Shown here: positions 42,954 to 53,769 of the stretch, one piece after another | Layout of the letters: every line of letters begins with the position of its first letter | How positions within the stretch are numbered: the stretch's first letter is position 1 | Source: Oryzisolibacter sp. LB2S | GTDB taxonomy: Bacteria; Pseudomonadota; Gammaproteobacteria; Burkholderiales; Burkholderiaceae_C | Assembly: GCF_040732315.1 (NCBI RefSeq) | Contig: NZ_CP160388.1 | Location: 594,501 to 658,500 of the forward strand | Length of the DNA stretch: 64,000 bases | Reading direction: 5' to 3' | Notes under the pieces: model-generated | Told to the model about the DNA's origin: nothing | Databases searched by the model: none | What the model saw: the letters and a program-made list of their open reading frames with translations, nothing else | Made by a program: the position numbers and the translations under genes

Positions 42954-44467
42954 GCGCGCTGCAGCAACTCACCACAGTGGCCGCCGCCGTGGCCTGGCTG
43001 CGCGCACGCGTCACGGGCACGCTGCAGACCGACAGCCGGCAGGTCGCACCCGGCGACGCCTTCATCGCCTGGCCCGGCGCCGCCACCGACGGGCGAGCCC
43101 ATGTGGCCGACGCCATGGCGCGCGGCGCCGTCGCCTGCCTCGTGGAGCAGGACGGCGTGGAGGCCTTTGGCCTCGCGGGCGACCCTATGGGTCACCATAT
43201 CGCGGCCTTCTGCGGCCTCAAGGCCGCCACGGGCCTGATCGCCGCGGCCTGGTTCGGCCAGCCCAGCGAGCGCCTGAAGGTGCTGGCCGTGACCGGCACC
43301 AACGGCAAGACCAGCACCGCATGGTGGCTGGCCGATGCCCTCAATCAACTATCAAAACAAGAGCTGCCCGCGGTTGCTGGGTGCGCCTTGGTGGGTACTC
43401 TGGGCATTGGTGTGCCGCCCGAGCTTGCGAGCACCGGCATGACCACGCCCGACCCCGTGCGCCTGCAGCGCGCGTTTGCGCAGTTCGCCGAAGCAGGCCT
43501 GGGCGCCTGCGCCATCGAGGCCTCGTCCATCGGCCTCGAGGAGCAGCGCCTGGCGGGCACGCAGATCCGCGTGGCCCTGTTCACCAACTTCACCCAGGAC
43601 CATCTGGACTACCACCGCGACATGGCCAGCTACTGGCAGGCCAAGCGCGTGCTGTTCGACTGGCCGGGCCTGCGCGCGGCCGTGGTCAACATCGACGATG
43701 CCCAGGGCGCGAGGCTGCACGCCGAGCTGCAGGGCGGTAGCCTCGACCTGTGGAGCGTCTCCATCCAGGGTCCGGCGCGCCTGATGGCCAAGGACATCGA
43801 GCACCGCGGCCCGGGCCTGGCCTTCACCGTGGTCGAGGGCGAGCATGCCCTGCCGTTGCAGACCCGGCTCATAGGCCAGTACAACGTCTCCAACCTGCTC
43901 GGCGTGATCGCCGCGATGCGCGCGCTTGGCGTGCCGCTGGCGCAGGCGCTCACCGTGTGCGCGCGCCTGGCGCCCGTGCCCGGCCGCATGCAGCAGCTGG
44001 CGTTTGCCGGCCAGCCCCTCGTGGCCGTGGACTATGCCCACACGCCCGACGCGCTGCACCAGGCGCTTGCGGCCCTGCGGCCCATGGCAGCCCAGCGCGG
44101 CGGCCGGTTGTGGTGCGTGTTCGGCTGTGGCGGCAACCGCGACGCGGGCAAGCGCCCGCTCATGGGCGCAGTGGCCCAGCGCGAGGCCGACCGCGTCATC
44201 GTCACCAGCGACAACCCGCGCGGCGAGGAGCCGCGCGCCATCATTCACCAAATCCTGCAGGGCATGATCGCCGGCCTCAGCGTCAGCGCCGAGGAGGACC
44301 GCGCGGCGGCCATTGCCCAGGCCGTGGCCGATGCCGATCCCGCCGACGTGGTGCTGATCGCCGGCAAGGGCCACGAGGACTACCAGGAGACGGCGGGCCG
44401 GCGCCTGCCGTTCTCCGACATGGCGCAGGCGCTCGATGCGCTCAGGCGCCGAGGAGCCGTGGCATGA
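42950..44467 (+). CDS. murE: UDP-MurNAc-tripeptide synthetase MurE
   Basis: 505-aa Mur ligase adding meso-diaminopimelate to UDP-MurNAc-L-Ala-D-Glu. ATP loop [13 protein letters not shown], central domain FTQDHLDYHRDM with the carbamylated-Lys region, and the C-terminal DNPRGEEPRAI, the DNPR motif specifying diaminopimelate. Residues ~132-150 (LSKQELPAVAGCALVGT) come from a repeat A copy just after the P-loop helix. GTG 42950 overlaps the ftsI stop. Supplied by dapF product made elsewhere in the window. Confidence 0.95.
   Translation: MSALQQLTTVAAAVAWLRARVTGTLQTDSRQVAPGDAFIAWPGAATDGRAHVADAMARGAVACLVEQDGVEAFGLAGDPMGHHIAAFCGLKAATGLIAAAWFGQPSERLKVLAVTGTNGKTSTAWWLADALNQLSKQELPAVAGCALVGTLGIGVPPELASTGMTTPDPVRLQRAFAQFAEAGLGACAIEASSIGLEEQRLAGTQIRVALFTNFTQDHLDYHRDMASYWQAKRVLFDWPGLRAAVVNIDDAQGARLHAELQGGSLDLWSVSIQGPARLMAKDIEHRGPGLAFTVVEGEHALPLQTRLIGQYNVSNLLGVIAAMRALGVPLAQALTVCARLAPVPGRMQQLAFAGQPLVAVDYAHTPDALHQALAALRPMAAQRGGRLWCVFGCGGNRDAGKRPLMGAVAQREADRVIVTSDNPRGEEPRAIIHQILQGMIAGLSVSAEEDRAAAIAQAVADADPADVVLIAGKGHEDYQETAGRRLPFSDMAQALDALRRRGAVA
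43344..43398 (+). repeat. Repeat A copy inside murE
   Basis: CAACTATCAAAACAAGAGCT, GCCCGCGGTTGCTGGGTGC and GCCTTGGTGGGTACTCTG; first half well preserved. In frame with murE and lower in GC than its surroundings. Confidence 0.75.
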
Positions 44468-45966
44468 GCCACACCCAGACCACACCCATGCTGAGCCTGC
44501 AGCAGGCCTTCGAGCTGCTGCGCGCGCGCATTCCCGCCGCGCGCCTCGTGGGCGACGGCGCCACGCCGCTCACGCGCGTGCACACCGACACGCGCACGCT
44601 GGCCGCGGGCGACCTGTTCCTGGCCCTCAAGGGCGAGCGCTTTGACGCCAACGGCTTTCTGCCCCAGGCGCGTGCCGCCGGCGCCGCCGCGGCCATTGCC
44701 CATGGGGGCCTCGAGGCCGCGGGCCTGCCGGGCATAGAGGTGCCCGACACGCTGGCCGCGCTGGGCGCATTGGCGGCCGGCTGGCGCGGGCGGTTCGACC
44801 TGCCGCTCGTCGCGGTCACGGGCAGCAACGGCAAGACCACGGTCACGCAGATGATTGCCGCCGTGCTGCGCGCCTGGAAGGGCGACGCGGCGCTGGCCAC
44901 GCAGGGCAACTTCAACAACGACGTGGGCCTGCCGCTCACGCTGCTGCGCCTGCGGCCCGGCCATGAGGCGGCGGTGGTCGAGCTGGGCATGAACCACCCG
45001 GGCGAGATCGCCTGCCTGGCCGACATTGCCCGCCCCACCGTGGCCCTGGTGAACAACGCCCAGCGCGAACACCTCGAGTTCATGCACACCGTCGAGGCCG
45101 TGGCGCGCGAGAACGGCAGCGTGCTGGCCGCGCTGGCGCAGTCGGGCGTGGCCGTGTTCCCCGCGGCCGACGAATTCACGCCGCTGTGGCGCCAGCTTGC
45201 GGGCGCGCGCCGCTGCATGACGTTTGGTGGTGCTGCCGGCCCCTCACCCCAGCCCTCTCCCCAGAGGGGCGAGGGAGCCCACGTGCGCCCGGACTTGCCC
45301 CCTCTCCCTCTGGGAGAGGGTGGGGGTGAGGGCTGGCAACCCGGGGGCGCAGATGTGTATTGCGCCAACGCGCAATGGATGGATGGCGCCTGGCAGCTGT
45401 GCGTGCACACGCCGGCCGGCGCATTCGATACGCGCCTGGCCGTTGCCGGCAGGCACAACGTGACCAACGCCCTGGCCGCCACGGCCTGCGCGCTCGCCGC
45501 GGGCGTGCCGCTGGCGGCCATCGCGCAGGGGCTGTCGGCGTTCGAGCCCGTCAAGGGCCGCTCGCGCGCGCTGGCCGTGCGGCTGGCAGGTCGCACGCTC
45601 ACGCTGGTGGACGACAGCTACAACGCCAACCCCGACTCGGTGCGTGCCGCCATTGACGTGCTGGCCGAGCTGCCGGGCCCGCGCCTGCTGGTGCTGGGCG
45701 ACATGGGCGAGGTGGGTGACCAGGGCCCGCAGTTTCACGCCGAGGCCGGGGCGCACGCGCGCTCCCGCGGCATAGAGCAGGTGTTTGCGCTGGGCAGTCT
45801 GAGCGCCCATGTGGCGGGCGCGCGGCATTTTGCGGACATGGCGGCGCTGATCGCAGCCGTGCGCGCAGAGCTGCCCACGGTGGGCAGCGTGTTGGTGAAG
45901 GGATCACGATTCATGAGGATGGAGCAGGTGGTGCAGGCCATTCAAGAGGAGGGCGCATGCTCCTGA
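44464..45966 (+). CDS. murF: UDP-MurNAc-pentapeptide synthetase MurF with repeat-encoded insert
   Basis: 500-aa Mur ligase adding D-Ala-D-Ala to the UDP-MurNAc-tripeptide. ATP loop [36 protein letters not shown] in the central domain, and [17 protein letters not shown] plus [11 protein letters not shown] in the C-terminal domain. Residues ~259-294 are a Pro/Gly/Arg-rich insertion (begins [13 protein letters not shown]) encoded by a palindromic repeat B element, in a surface region of the central domain. Frame is intact through it. ATGA overlap with murE and a 10-nt overlap with mraY. Confidence 0.95.
   Translation: MSHTQTTPMLSLQQAFELLRARIPAARLVGDGATPLTRVHTDTRTLAAGDLFLALKGERFDANGFLPQARAAGAAAAIAHGGLEAAGLPGIEVPDTLAALGALAAGWRGRFDLPLVAVTGSNGKTTVTQMIAAVLRAWKGDAALATQGNFNNDVGLPLTLLRLRPGHEAAVVELGMNHPGEIACLADIARPTVALVNNAQREHLEFMHTVEAVARENGSVLAALAQSGVAVFPAADEFTPLWRQLAGARRCMTFGGAAGPSPQPSPQRGEGAHVRPDLPPLPLGEGGGEGWQPGGADVYCANAQWMDGAWQLCVHTPAGAFDTRLAVAGRHNVTNALAATACALAAGVPLAAIAQGLSAFEPVKGRSRALAVRLAGRTLTLVDDSYNANPDSVRAAIDVLAELPGPRLLVLGDMGEVGDQGPQFHAEAGAHARSRGIEQVFALGSLSAHVAGARHFADMAALIAAVRAELPTVGSVLVKGSRFMRMEQVVQAIQEEGACS
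45241..45332. repeat. Palindromic repeat B inserted in murF
   Basis: Outer arms CCCTCACCCCAGCCCTCTCC (from 45241) and GGAGAGGGTGGGGGTGAGGG (to 45332) are nearly perfect complements; each arm carries a smaller palindrome (CTCCCCAGAGGGGCGAG, CCCTCTGGGAGAGGG). Same modules as the intergenic copies near 10.5 and 13.1 kb. Confidence 0.9.
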
Positions 45967-47135
45967 TGCTGTCGCAATGGCTGCAGGGCCTGTCGCCCGA
46001 GTTCGGCTTTCTGCGCGTGTTCCAGTACATCACGTTCCGCGCCGTGATGGCCGCGCTCACGGCGCTGCTCATCGGCCTGGCCGCGGGCCCGCGCGTCATC
46101 CGCATGCTGACGGCGCTCAAGATCGGCCAGCCGATACGCGGCTACGCCATGCAGTCGCACCTGTCCAAGAGTGGCACGCCGACCATGGGCGGCGTGCTCA
46201 TCCTGCTGTGCATCGCCATCTCCACGCTGCTGTGGTTCGACCTGTCCAACCGCTTCGTGTGGATCGTGCTCATCGTCACGCTCGGCTTTGGCGCGATCGG
46301 CTGGGTGGACGACTGGCGCAAGGTGGTCAACAAGGACCCTGAAGGCATGCGCTCGCGCGAGAAGTATTTCTGGCAGTCGCTCATCGGCCTGGCCGCGGCG
46401 CTGTACCTGGTGTTCTGCATCTCCGAGAACTCCAACGCGCGCGTGTTCGAGCTCTTCGTCGCCTGGGTCAAGTCGGGCTTTGCGCTCGACCTGCCGCCGA
46501 AGGCCGGGCTGCTCGTGCCCTTCTTCAAGGAGGTCAGCTACCCGCTGGGCGTGCTCGGCTTCGTGATCCTGACCTATCTGGTGATCGTGGGCGCGAGCAA
46601 CGCGGTCAACCTCACCGACGGGCTCGACGGCCTGGCCATCATGCCGGTGATCATGGTCGGTGCGGCGCTGGGCATCTTTGCCTATGTCACGGGCAACGCC
46701 AGCTTTGCCAAGTACCTGCTGTTCCCCTACATCGCGGGCTCGGGCGAACTCATGATCTTCTGCGCCGCCATGGCGGGCGCGGGCCTGGCCTTCCTCTGGT
46801 TCAATGCCCACCCGGCCCAGGTCTTCATGGGCGACGTGGGCGCGCTGGCGCTGGGCGGCGCCCTGGGCACCATCGCCGTCATCGTGCGCCAGGAGATCGT
46901 GCTGGCCATCATGGGCGGCATCTTCGTGGTCGAGGCGCTGTCGGTGATGCTGCAGGTGAGCTGGTTCAAGTACACCAAGCGCCGCTATGGCGAGGGCCGG
47001 CGCCTGCTGAAGATGGCGCCGCTGCACCATCACTTTGAAAAGAGCGGCTGGAAGGAGACGCAGGTCGTCGTGCGTTTCTGGATCATCACCATGCTGCTGT
47101 GCCTCGTGGGCCTGTCCACCCTGAAACTGCGATGA
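45957..47135 (+). CDS. mraY: Phospho-MurNAc-pentapeptide translocase MraY
   Basis: 392-aa polytopic membrane enzyme transferring phospho-MurNAc-pentapeptide to undecaprenyl phosphate (lipid I). About ten hydrophobic segments. Signatures include [33 protein letters not shown] (catalytic Asp pair), [14 protein letters not shown], and [20 protein letters not shown] with the HHH-like [14 protein letters not shown] near the C-terminus. Overlaps murF by 10 nt and murD by 4 nt. Confidence 0.97.
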   Translation: MLLMLSQWLQGLSPEFGFLRVFQYITFRAVMAALTALLIGLAAGPRVIRMLTALKIGQPIRGYAMQSHLSKSGTPTMGGVLILLCIAISTLLWFDLSNRFVWIVLIVTLGFGAIGWVDDWRKVVNKDPEGMRSREKYFWQSLIGLAAALYLVFCISENSNARVFELFVAWVKSGFALDLPPKAGLLVPFFKEVSYPLGVLGFVILTYLVIVGASNAVNLTDGLDGLAIMPVIMVGAALGIFAYVTGNASFAKYLLFPYIAGSGELMIFCAAMAGAGLAFLWFNAHPAQVFMGDVGALALGGALGTIAVIVRQEIVLAIMGGIFVVEALSVMLQVSWFKYTKRRYGEGRRLLKMAPLHHHFEKSGWKETQVVVRFWIITMLLCLVGLSTLKLR

Positions 47136-48928
47136 ACCACGAGCACCACGACCCCCTCCAGTCCGGCGCCATGGATCAACCCGCGCCGCAGCCCGCGCCC
47201 GCTGCCGCAGCCCCGGTGCTGACGGCCGCCGCCGAGGCGCGGGAATTCGTCGCGCGCATCTTTGCCGACGTGGTCGAGCCCGCTGCGCCAGTGGCGCCTG
47301 TGGCCGAACCGGCCGCGCAGGCCGAGGCTGCGCCGCAGGACGCCGCACGGGACGAGGGCGCGGAGGGCGAGGTCGCCATCGCCGCCACCGGCCCCGACGA
47401 GGCCCTGGCGCCGCTCGCCGGCCGGCGCGTGCTCATCCTCGGCCTGGGTGCCTCGGGCCTGGCCATGGCGCGCTGGTGTGCGCGCTCGGGCGCCGAGGTG
47501 CTGGTGGCCGACACGCGCGACAACCCGCCGCAGCTCGCCGCGCTGCGCGCCGAGCTGCCCGCGGTGCAATTCATCGCCGGGCCCTTCGACGCCAGCCTGG
47601 TCGAGGGCCGCGGCCTGCACGCCGTGTACCGCTCGCCGGGGCTGAGTCCGGCCACGATTGCTCCTGTAACAATAGCGGCCAGTGCTTGCCAGATAAGCGT
47701 TGGAGGCGAATTGGACCTGTATTCCATGGCCCTGCGCGCGCTGCGCGCCAGCCATGGCTATGCGCCCGCGGTGCTGGCCGTCACGGGCACCAATGGCAAG
47801 ACCACGGTGACCTCGCTCACGGCGCGGCTCGTCGAATCTGCGGACAAGAGCGTGGCCGTGGCCGGCAACATCGGCCCCACGCTGCTCGATACGCTGGCCG
47901 AGCGCCTCGACGCGAACGACCTGCCCGAGGTCTGGGTGCTCGAGCTCTCGAGCTTCCAGCTCGACGGCGTGACCGGCTTCGAACCCACGGCCGCGGCCGT
48001 GCTCAACATCACGCAGGACCACCTGGACTGGCATGGCAGCCTGCAGGCCTACGCCCAGGCCAAGGCGCGCATCTTCGGGCAGGGCGGCCTGATGGTGCTC
48101 AACCGCGAGGACCCGGCCGTCATGGACATGCTGCCGGCACCGGTGCGCGTGAAGCTGCAAAAGCCCCAGCTGCGCGCCCATGTCACCTTTGGCGCCGACA
48201 TGCCGCAGCGCCCCGGCGACTTCGGCATGGAGGTGGTCAACGGCATGGCCTGGCTGGTGCGCGCCCACGAGGCCGACGAGACCGCCAAACGCGGCAGGAG
48301 CGCCCAGCAGGCCGAGCTGCACATCCAGCGCCTCATGCCCGCCGACGCGCTGCGCATCCGCGGCCGGCACAACGCCTGCAACGCGCTGGCCGCGCTGGCC
48401 CTGGCCCAGGCCGCGGGTTGCGCCCTGGCGCCCATGCTCTACGGCCTGCGCGAATACCGCGGCGAGCCGCACCGCGTCGAGTCCATAGGCATGGTGCAGG
48501 GCGTGGAGTATTTCGACGACAGCAAGGGCACGAACGTGGGCGCCACCGTGGCCGCGCTCGCGGGCCTGGGCGCGGACCGGCGCCTCGTGGTCATCCTGGG
48601 TGGCGATGGCAAGGGCCAGGACTTTGCACCGCTGGCCGCGCCCGTGGCGCGCCATGTGCGCGCGGCCGTGCTCATAGGCCGCGACGCGTCCCAGATCCGC
48701 GCGGCGCTCGCGGACTGCGGCGTGCCGCTGATCGACGCCGAGACCATGGAGCAGGCCGTGCGGCTCGCAAGCGGCCAGGCCCAAGAGGGCGACGCCGTGC
48801 TGCTCTCGCCGGCCTGCGCGAGTCTGGACATGTTCGACAACTACGCCCACCGCGCGCGCGTGTTCTGCGAGGCCGTGCAGGCCCTGGCCGAGGATGCGGG
48901 CCAGACGCTGGAGGGAGGTCAGGCATGA
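47132..48928 (+). CDS. murD: UDP-MurNAc-L-Ala:D-Glu ligase MurD with long N-terminal extension
   Basis: 598 aa versus ~440 for typical MurD. Residues 1-95 are an Ala/Pro/Glu-rich extension ([14 protein letters not shown] and on) before the Rossmann motif [18 protein letters not shown] at ~98. ATP loop [35 protein letters not shown], and the C-terminal [16 protein letters not shown] and [17 protein letters not shown] are normal. A repeat A copy encodes ~177-195 between [11 protein letters not shown] and the next helix. ATG 47132 overlaps the mraY stop, so the extension is probably translated. Adds D-Glu to UDP-MurNAc-L-Ala. Confidence 0.93.
   Translation: MNHEHHDPLQSGAMDQPAPQPAPAAAAPVLTAAAEAREFVARIFADVVEPAAPVAPVAEPAAQAEAAPQDAARDEGAEGEVAIAATGPDEALAPLAGRRVLILGLGASGLAMARWCARSGAEVLVADTRDNPPQLAALRAELPAVQFIAGPFDASLVEGRGLHAVYRSPGLSPATIAPVTIAASACQISVGGELDLYSMALRALRASHGYAPAVLAVTGTNGKTTVTSLTARLVESADKSVAVAGNIGPTLLDTLAERLDANDLPEVWVLELSSFQLDGVTGFEPTAAAVLNITQDHLDWHGSLQAYAQAKARIFGQGGLMVLNREDPAVMDMLPAPVRVKLQKPQLRAHVTFGADMPQRPGDFGMEVVNGMAWLVRAHEADETAKRGRSAQQAELHIQRLMPADALRIRGRHNACNALAALALAQAAGCALAPMLYGLREYRGEPHRVESIGMVQGVEYFDDSKGTNVGATVAALAGLGADRRLVVILGGDGKGQDFAPLAAPVARHVRAAVLIGRDASQIRAALADCGVPLIDAETMEQAVRLASGQAQEGDAVLLSPACASLDMFDNYAHRARVFCEAVQALAEDAGQTLEGGQA
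47659..47716 (+). repeat. Repeat A copy inside murD
   Basis: TGTAACAATAGCGGCCAGTG, CTTGCCAGATAAGCGTTGG, AGGCGAATTGGAC. In frame; translated as [17 protein letters not shown]. Stands out by AT content. Confidence 0.65.
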
Positions 48929-50199
48929 GCGCCACCACCGCCCGCCCCGGCCTGTGGCAGCGCCTGCGCGCGCTCGTCGGCGCGCAAGCCGCCGAGGGCG
49001 CCGACCAGCTGCCCGTGCGCGTGGGCGGTACCGAGTACCGCCGCACGGCCGCCACGCCGGCCCATGTCGTGGGCTTCGATCAGTCGTTGCTGTGGGTGGT
49101 GGTGCTGCTGCTGTCCTTCAGCGTGGTCATGGTGTATTCGGCCTCCATCGCCATGCCGGACAACCCGCGCTTTGGCAACATCGCGCCCACGCATTTCGTG
49201 CTGCGCCACGCGATTGCCATCGGCGTGGGCTTCGTCGGCGCGCTGCTGGCGTTTCAGGTGCCCATGCAGACCTGGGAGCGCAACGCGCGCACCCTGTTCC
49301 TCGTGTCCATCGTGCTGCTCTTCGCGGTGCTGATCCCGCATGTGGGCACGGTGGTCAACGGCGCGCGCCGCTGGCTCAGCCTGGGGCTCATGAACTTCCA
49401 GCCCTCGGAGCTGGCCAAGTTCGCCGTGCTCATCTACGCGTCCGACTACATGGTGCGCAAGATGGACGTGAAGGAGCGGTTCTTCCGCGCCGTCATCCCC
49501 ATGGCCGTGGCCGTGGCCGTGGTCGGCGCGCTGCTGCTGGCCGAGCCCGACATGGGCGCCTTCATGGTGATCGCCGTGATCGCCATGGGCATTCTGTTCC
49601 TGGGCGGCGTGAACGCGCGCATGTTCTTCCTGATCGCGGCCATTCTGGTGCTGGCCTTTGCCGCCATGGTCTGGCTCTCGCCCTGGCGGCGCGAGCGCAT
49701 CTTTGCCTACCTTGACCCGTTCAGCGAGGCCCATGCGCTGGGCAAGGGCTACCAGCTCTCGCACGCGCTCATCGCCATCGGCCGCGGCGAGATCTTCGGC
49801 GTGGGTCTGGGCGGCAGCGTGGAGAAGCTGCACTGGCTGCCCGAGGCACATACCGACTTCCTGCTGGCCGTGATCGGCGAGGAGTTCGGCCTGGTCGGCG
49901 TGCTCGTGCTCATCGTGATGTTCCTCTGGCTCACGCGCCGCATCATGCAGATCGGCCGCCAGGCCATTGCGCTCGACCGCGTGTTCTCGGGTCTCGTGGC
50001 CCAGGGCGTGGGCGTGTGGGTGGGCTTTCAGGCCTTCATCAACATGGGCGTAAACCTCGGCGCACTGCCCACCAAGGGGCTGACGCTGCCGTTCATGAGC
50101 TTTGGCGGTTCGGCCATTCTGATGAACCTGGTGGCCATCGCGGTGGTGCTGCGCGTGGACTATGAGAATAAGTTGTTGATGAGAGGGGGCCGCGTATGA
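48925..50199 (+). CDS. ftsW: Septal peptidoglycan polymerase FtsW
   Basis: 424-aa SEDS-family polymerase working with FtsI at the septum. A ~50-residue cytoplasmic N-terminus is followed by about ten membrane helices. Signatures: [30 protein letters not shown] (catalytic Asp), [38 protein letters not shown] and the C-terminal [19 protein letters not shown] 48925 overlaps murD; GGGAGGTCAGGC precedes it. Overlaps murG by 4 nt. Confidence 0.96.
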   Translation: MSATTARPGLWQRLRALVGAQAAEGADQLPVRVGGTEYRRTAATPAHVVGFDQSLLWVVVLLLSFSVVMVYSASIAMPDNPRFGNIAPTHFVLRHAIAIGVGFVGALLAFQVPMQTWERNARTLFLVSIVLLFAVLIPHVGTVVNGARRWLSLGLMNFQPSELAKFAVLIYASDYMVRKMDVKERFFRAVIPMAVAVAVVGALLLAEPDMGAFMVIAVIAMGILFLGGVNARMFFLIAAILVLAFAAMVWLSPWRRERIFAYLDPFSEAHALGKGYQLSHALIAIGRGEIFGVGLGGSVEKLHWLPEAHTDFLLAVIGEEFGLVGVLVLIVMFLWLTRRIMQIGRQAIALDRVFSGLVAQGVGVWVGFQAFINMGVNLGALPTKGLTLPFMSFGGSAILMNLVAIAVVLRVDYENKLLMRGGRV

Positions 50200-51347
50200 C
50201 GCACATGAGCGCCGCACGGCCGCCCGAAGGCGCGAAGGCCCCCTTGGGGGGCAGCGAGGACACGCCAGTGCCGAGCGTGGGGGCGAAAGTGCGTACTGCC
50301 CTCATCATGGCCGGCGGCACGGGCGGCCATATCTTCCCGGGCCTGGCCGTGGCCCAGGAGCTCGCCGCGCGCGGCTGGCGCGTGCACTGGCTGGGCACGC
50401 CCGGCAGCATGGAGTCGCGCATCGTGCCCGCGCAGGGCATCCCCCTGGAGACCATCGATTTCTCCGGCGTGCGCGGCAAGGGCGTGCTCACGCTGGCGCT
50501 GCTGCCGCTGCGCCTGCTGCGCGCCTTCTGGCAGGCGCTGGCCGTGGTGCGGCGCGTCAAGCCCGACGTGGTGCTGGGCATGGGTGGCTATGTCACCTTC
50601 CCCGGCGGCGTGATGGCCGTGGCAGCCGGCAAGCCCCTGGTGCTGCACGAGCAGAACTCGGTCGCCGGCATGGCCAACCGCGTGCTCGCGGGCATGGCAG
50701 ACCGCATCTTCACGGCCTTCCCCGGCGTGTTCAAGAAGGGCGCCTGGGTGGGCAACCCGCTGCGTGTGGCGTTCACGCAGCAGGCCGAACCGGCCGCGCG
50801 TTTTGCGGGCCGCGGCGGGCCGCTCAGGTTGCTGGTCGTGGGCGGCAGCCTGGGCGCGCGCGCGCTCAACGACATCGTGCCGCAGGCGCTGGCGCTGCTG
50901 CCCGAGGACGAGCGCCCGCGCGTCACGCACCAGAGCGGCGCGGTGCAGATCGAGCAGCTGCGCGCCAACTACCAGGCCGCGGGCGTGCAGGCCGAGCTCA
51001 CCCCCTTCATCGAGGACACGGCCACGGCGTTCGCCGAGGCCGACCTCATCGTCTGCCGCGCGGGCGCGAGCACCGTCACCGAAATCGCCGCCGTGGGCGC
51101 GGCCGCGGTGTTCGTGCCCTTCCCGCATGCGGTGGACGACCACCAGACGACCAACGCCCGCTTCCTTGTCGATGCGGGCGGCGGCTGGCTCGTGCCGCAG
51201 GCCGATCTCACGGCACGCGGCCTGGCCGATATGCTATTGAATATGAAGCGACCCGCGCTGTTGGAGCGGGCGCTGAAGGCTAAAACCATGCAAAAGACAC
51301 AGGCCACCCGCGAGGTGGTATCCGCCTGCGAGGAGCTGGCATCATGA
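50196..51347 (+). CDS. murG: UDP-GlcNAc transferase MurG
   Basis: 383-aa GT28 glycosyltransferase making lipid II from lipid I on the inner membrane face. [19 protein letters not shown] loop, [40 protein letters not shown], and the UDP-binding [15 protein letters not shown]. The first 31 residues (to SVGAKVRT) are an unusual extension encoded by a repeat-like sequence; GTG 50289 would give a normal N-terminus. A repeat A copy encodes ~346-366 near the C-terminus. ATG 50196 overlaps ftsW by 4 nt. Confidence 0.95.
   Translation: MTHMSAARPPEGAKAPLGGSEDTPVPSVGAKVRTALIMAGGTGGHIFPGLAVAQELAARGWRVHWLGTPGSMESRIVPAQGIPLETIDFSGVRGKGVLTLALLPLRLLRAFWQALAVVRRVKPDVVLGMGGYVTFPGGVMAVAAGKPLVLHEQNSVAGMANRVLAGMADRIFTAFPGVFKKGAWVGNPLRVAFTQQAEPAARFAGRGGPLRLLVVGGSLGARALNDIVPQALALLPEDERPRVTHQSGAVQIEQLRANYQAAGVQAELTPFIEDTATAFAEADLIVCRAGASTVTEIAAVGAAAVFVPFPHAVDDHQTTNARFLVDAGGGWLVPQADLTARGLADMLLNMKRPALLERALKAKTMQKTQATREVVSACEELAS
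50217..50262 (+). repeat. Repeat-like GC hairpin at the murG 5' end
   Basis: GCCCGAAGGCGCGAAGG followed by CCCCCTTGGGGGGCAGCGAG. The CCCCC-TT-GGGGG hairpin with a GCAGCGAG tail looks like a further dispersed element; it encodes the extra MurG N-terminus. Confidence 0.5.
51231..51292 (+). repeat. Repeat A copy inside murG
   Basis: TGCTATTGAATATGAAGCG, ACCCGCGCTGTTGGAGCGG and GCGCTGAAGGCTAAAACC. In frame; translated as [17 protein letters not shown]. Confidence 0.7.
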
Positions 51348-52777
51348 AACAGGCCATCCGCCACATTCACTTCGTCGGCATCGGCGGCTCGGGCATGTGC
51401 GGCATCGCCGAGGTGCTGCACAACCTGGGCTATGTCATCTCGGGCTCGGACCTGGCCGACAGCGCCACGCTGCGCCGGCTGCGCTCGCTCGGCGTGGCCA
51501 CCCATGTGGGCCATGCGGCCGCGCATATCGCCGGGGCCGATGCCGTGGTCACCTCCACGGCCGTGCAGCAGGACAACCCCGAGGTGCTGGCCGCGCGCGA
51601 GAGGAAGATCCCAGTCGTGCCGCGCGCCGTGATGCTGGCCGAGCTCATGCGCCTGCGCAAGGGCATTGCGATCGCCGGCGCCCATGGCAAGACCACGACC
51701 ACCAGCCTGGTCGCCAGCGTGCTCGCCGAGGGCGGGCTGGACCCCACCTTCGTCATCGGCGGGCGACTGAACAGCGCCGGCACGAATGCCAAGCTGGGCC
51801 AGGGCGAGTTCATCGTGGTCGAGGCCGACGAGTCCGACGCCTCCTTCCTCAACCTGCTGCCCGTGATGGCCGTCGTCACCAACATCGACGCCGACCACAT
51901 GGAGACCTATGGCCATGACTTCGGGCGACTCAAGCAGGCCTTCGTGGACTTTCTGCACCGCATGCCGTTCTACGGCACGGCCATCCTGTGCATAGACAAC
52001 CCGGCGATCCGCGACATCCTGCCGCGCGTGAACTGCCCCATCACGAGCTACGGCCTGTCAGAGGACGCCGAGGTGCGCGCCGTCAACGTGCGCGCCGTGG
52101 GCACGCAGATGCACTTCACGGTGCAGCGGCGCAACGGCGTGACGCTGCCCGACATGGAGGTCGTGCTCAACCTCGTGGGCGAGCACAACGTGCTCAACGC
52201 ACTCGCGACGATCGCCGTGGCCACCGAGCTCAATGTGCCCGACGAGGCCGTGCTGCGCGCCCTGGCGGCCTTCACGGGCGTGGGCCGGCGCTTTCAGCGC
52301 CATGGCGATCTGCCCGCTGCGGACGGCGGCCGGTTCACCCTCATCGAGGACTATGGCCACCACCCCGTGGAGATGGCGGCCACGCTGGCCGCGGCGCGCG
52401 GCGCCTACCCGGGCCGGCGCCTGGTGCTGGCCTTCCAGCCGCACCGCTACAGCCGCACGCGCGATTGCTTCGAGGACTTCGTCAAGGTGCTCGGCGGCGC
52501 CGACGCCGTGCTGCTGACCGAGGTCTATGCGGCCGGTGAGGCGCCCATCGTGGCTGCGGACGGCCGGTCGCTGGCGCGCGCGCTGCGCGTTGCGGGCAAG
52601 GTGGAGCCGGTGTTCGTCGACGACATCGCCGAGCTGCCCCAGCGCATCGCGGCCAGCGCCAGGGATGGCGACGTGGTGCTGTGCATGGGCGCGGGCTCGA
52701 TCGGCGCCGTGCCCGCCAAGGTGGTCGAATTGCTACAACAAAAAGAGCTGCCTGCGCAGCAGGGAGGGGCGCAATGA
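51344..52777 (+). CDS. murC: UDP-MurNAc:L-alanine ligase MurC
   Basis: 477-aa Mur ligase adding L-Ala to UDP-MurNAc. N-terminal [22 protein letters not shown] loop [40 protein letters not shown], and C-terminal [15 protein letters not shown] and [16 protein letters not shown]. The last ~12 residues ([15 protein letters not shown]) are encoded by a repeat A remnant. Overlaps murG and ddl by 4 nt each. Confidence 0.96.
   Translation: MKQAIRHIHFVGIGGSGMCGIAEVLHNLGYVISGSDLADSATLRRLRSLGVATHVGHAAAHIAGADAVVTSTAVQQDNPEVLAARERKIPVVPRAVMLAELMRLRKGIAIAGAHGKTTTTSLVASVLAEGGLDPTFVIGGRLNSAGTNAKLGQGEFIVVEADESDASFLNLLPVMAVVTNIDADHMETYGHDFGRLKQAFVDFLHRMPFYGTAILCIDNPAIRDILPRVNCPITSYGLSEDAEVRAVNVRAVGTQMHFTVQRRNGVTLPDMEVVLNLVGEHNVLNALATIAVATELNVPDEAVLRALAAFTGVGRRFQRHGDLPAADGGRFTLIEDYGHHPVEMAATLAAARGAYPGRRLVLAFQPHRYSRTRDCFEDFVKVLGGADAVLLTEVYAAGEAPIVAADGRSLARALRVAGKVEPVFVDDIAELPQRIAASARDGDVVLCMGAGSIGAVPAKVVELLQQKELPAQQGGAQ
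52731..52760 (+). repeat. Partial repeat A at the murC 3' end
   Basis: GCTACAACAAAAAGAGCTGC followed by CTGCGCAGCA: only the first third of the repeat. Supplies the C-terminal codons of murC. Confidence 0.55.
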
Positions 52778-53769
52778 GCCAAAAAGACCCCAAGATCAAC
52801 GCGCAGGCCCTGGGCAAGGTCGCGGTGCTCATGGGTGGCACCTCGTCCGAGCGCGAGGTCTCGCTCATGTCCGGCGGCGGCGTGCTGCAGGCGCTGCGCT
52901 CGCGCGGCGTCGACGCCCATGCCTTCGACCCCGCGCACGCCGACCTGTCCGAGCTCAAGACCCATGGCTACAACCGCTGCTTCATCGCGCTGCATGGCCG
53001 CCATGGCGAGGACGGCACGGTGCAGGGCGCGCTCGAACTGCTCGGCATACCGTATACCGGCCCGGGCGTGATGGCATCCGCCATCGCCATGGACAAGATC
53101 ATGACCAAGCGCATCTGGCGCTTCGAGGGCCTGCCCACGCCCGACTGGCGCCTCGTGGCCAGCAGCGCCGAGACGGCCCAGGCCTTTGCTGAGCTGGGCG
53201 CGCCCATGATCGTCAAGCCCTCGCGCGAAGGCTCGACCATAGGCCTGACCAAGGTCACCTCGCTGGGCCAGTGCGAGCAGGCCTACCGCCTGGCCGCGCA
53301 GCATGACCCCGAGGTGCTGTGCGAGCAGTTCATCGACGGCGACGAGACCACCTGCCCGGTGCTGGGCCAGGGCGCAGATGCCCGCGCGCTGCCGGTGATC
53401 CGCATCGTGGCGCCCGAGGGCAATTACGACTACCAGAACAAGTACTTCACCGACGTCACGCAGTACCACTGCCCGAGCGGCCTGCCCGAGGCCGAGGAGC
53501 GCGAGATCCAGCGCATCGTGGTGCAGGCCTTCCGCACCCTGGGCTGCCGCGGCTGGGCGCGTGCCGACATCATGATCCGCAGAAGCGACCGCAAGCCCTT
53601 TCTGCTCGAGATCAACACCTCGCCGGGCATGACGGGCCACTCGCTCGTGCCCATGGCGGCCAAGGCCAGCGGCATCGACTACCCCGACCTGTGCCTGCAG
53701 ATCCTGGCGGGCGCATCGCTCGATGCGCTGCAGGGCCGTGGCGCGACCGGAGCACAGGAGCGCGCATGA
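52774..53769 (+). CDS. ddl: D-alanine-D-alanine ligase
   Basis: 331-aa ATP-grasp ligase making the D-Ala-D-Ala dipeptide used by MurF. N-terminal [70 protein letters not shown] and the C-terminal [16 protein letters not shown]. DdlB type by position in the dcw cluster. GGGAGGGGCGCA precedes ATG 52774, overlapping murC (ATGA); its stop overlaps ftsQ (ATGA). Confidence 0.96.
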   Translation: MSQKDPKINAQALGKVAVLMGGTSSEREVSLMSGGGVLQALRSRGVDAHAFDPAHADLSELKTHGYNRCFIALHGRHGEDGTVQGALELLGIPYTGPGVMASAIAMDKIMTKRIWRFEGLPTPDWRLVASSAETAQAFAELGAPMIVKPSREGSTIGLTKVTSLGQCEQAYRLAAQHDPEVLCEQFIDGDETTCPVLGQGADARALPVIRIVAPEGNYDYQNKYFTDVTQYHCPSGLPEAEEREIQRIVVQAFRTLGCRGWARADIMIRRSDRKPFLLEINTSPGMTGHSLVPMAAKASGIDYPDLCLQILAGASLDALQGRGATGAQERA

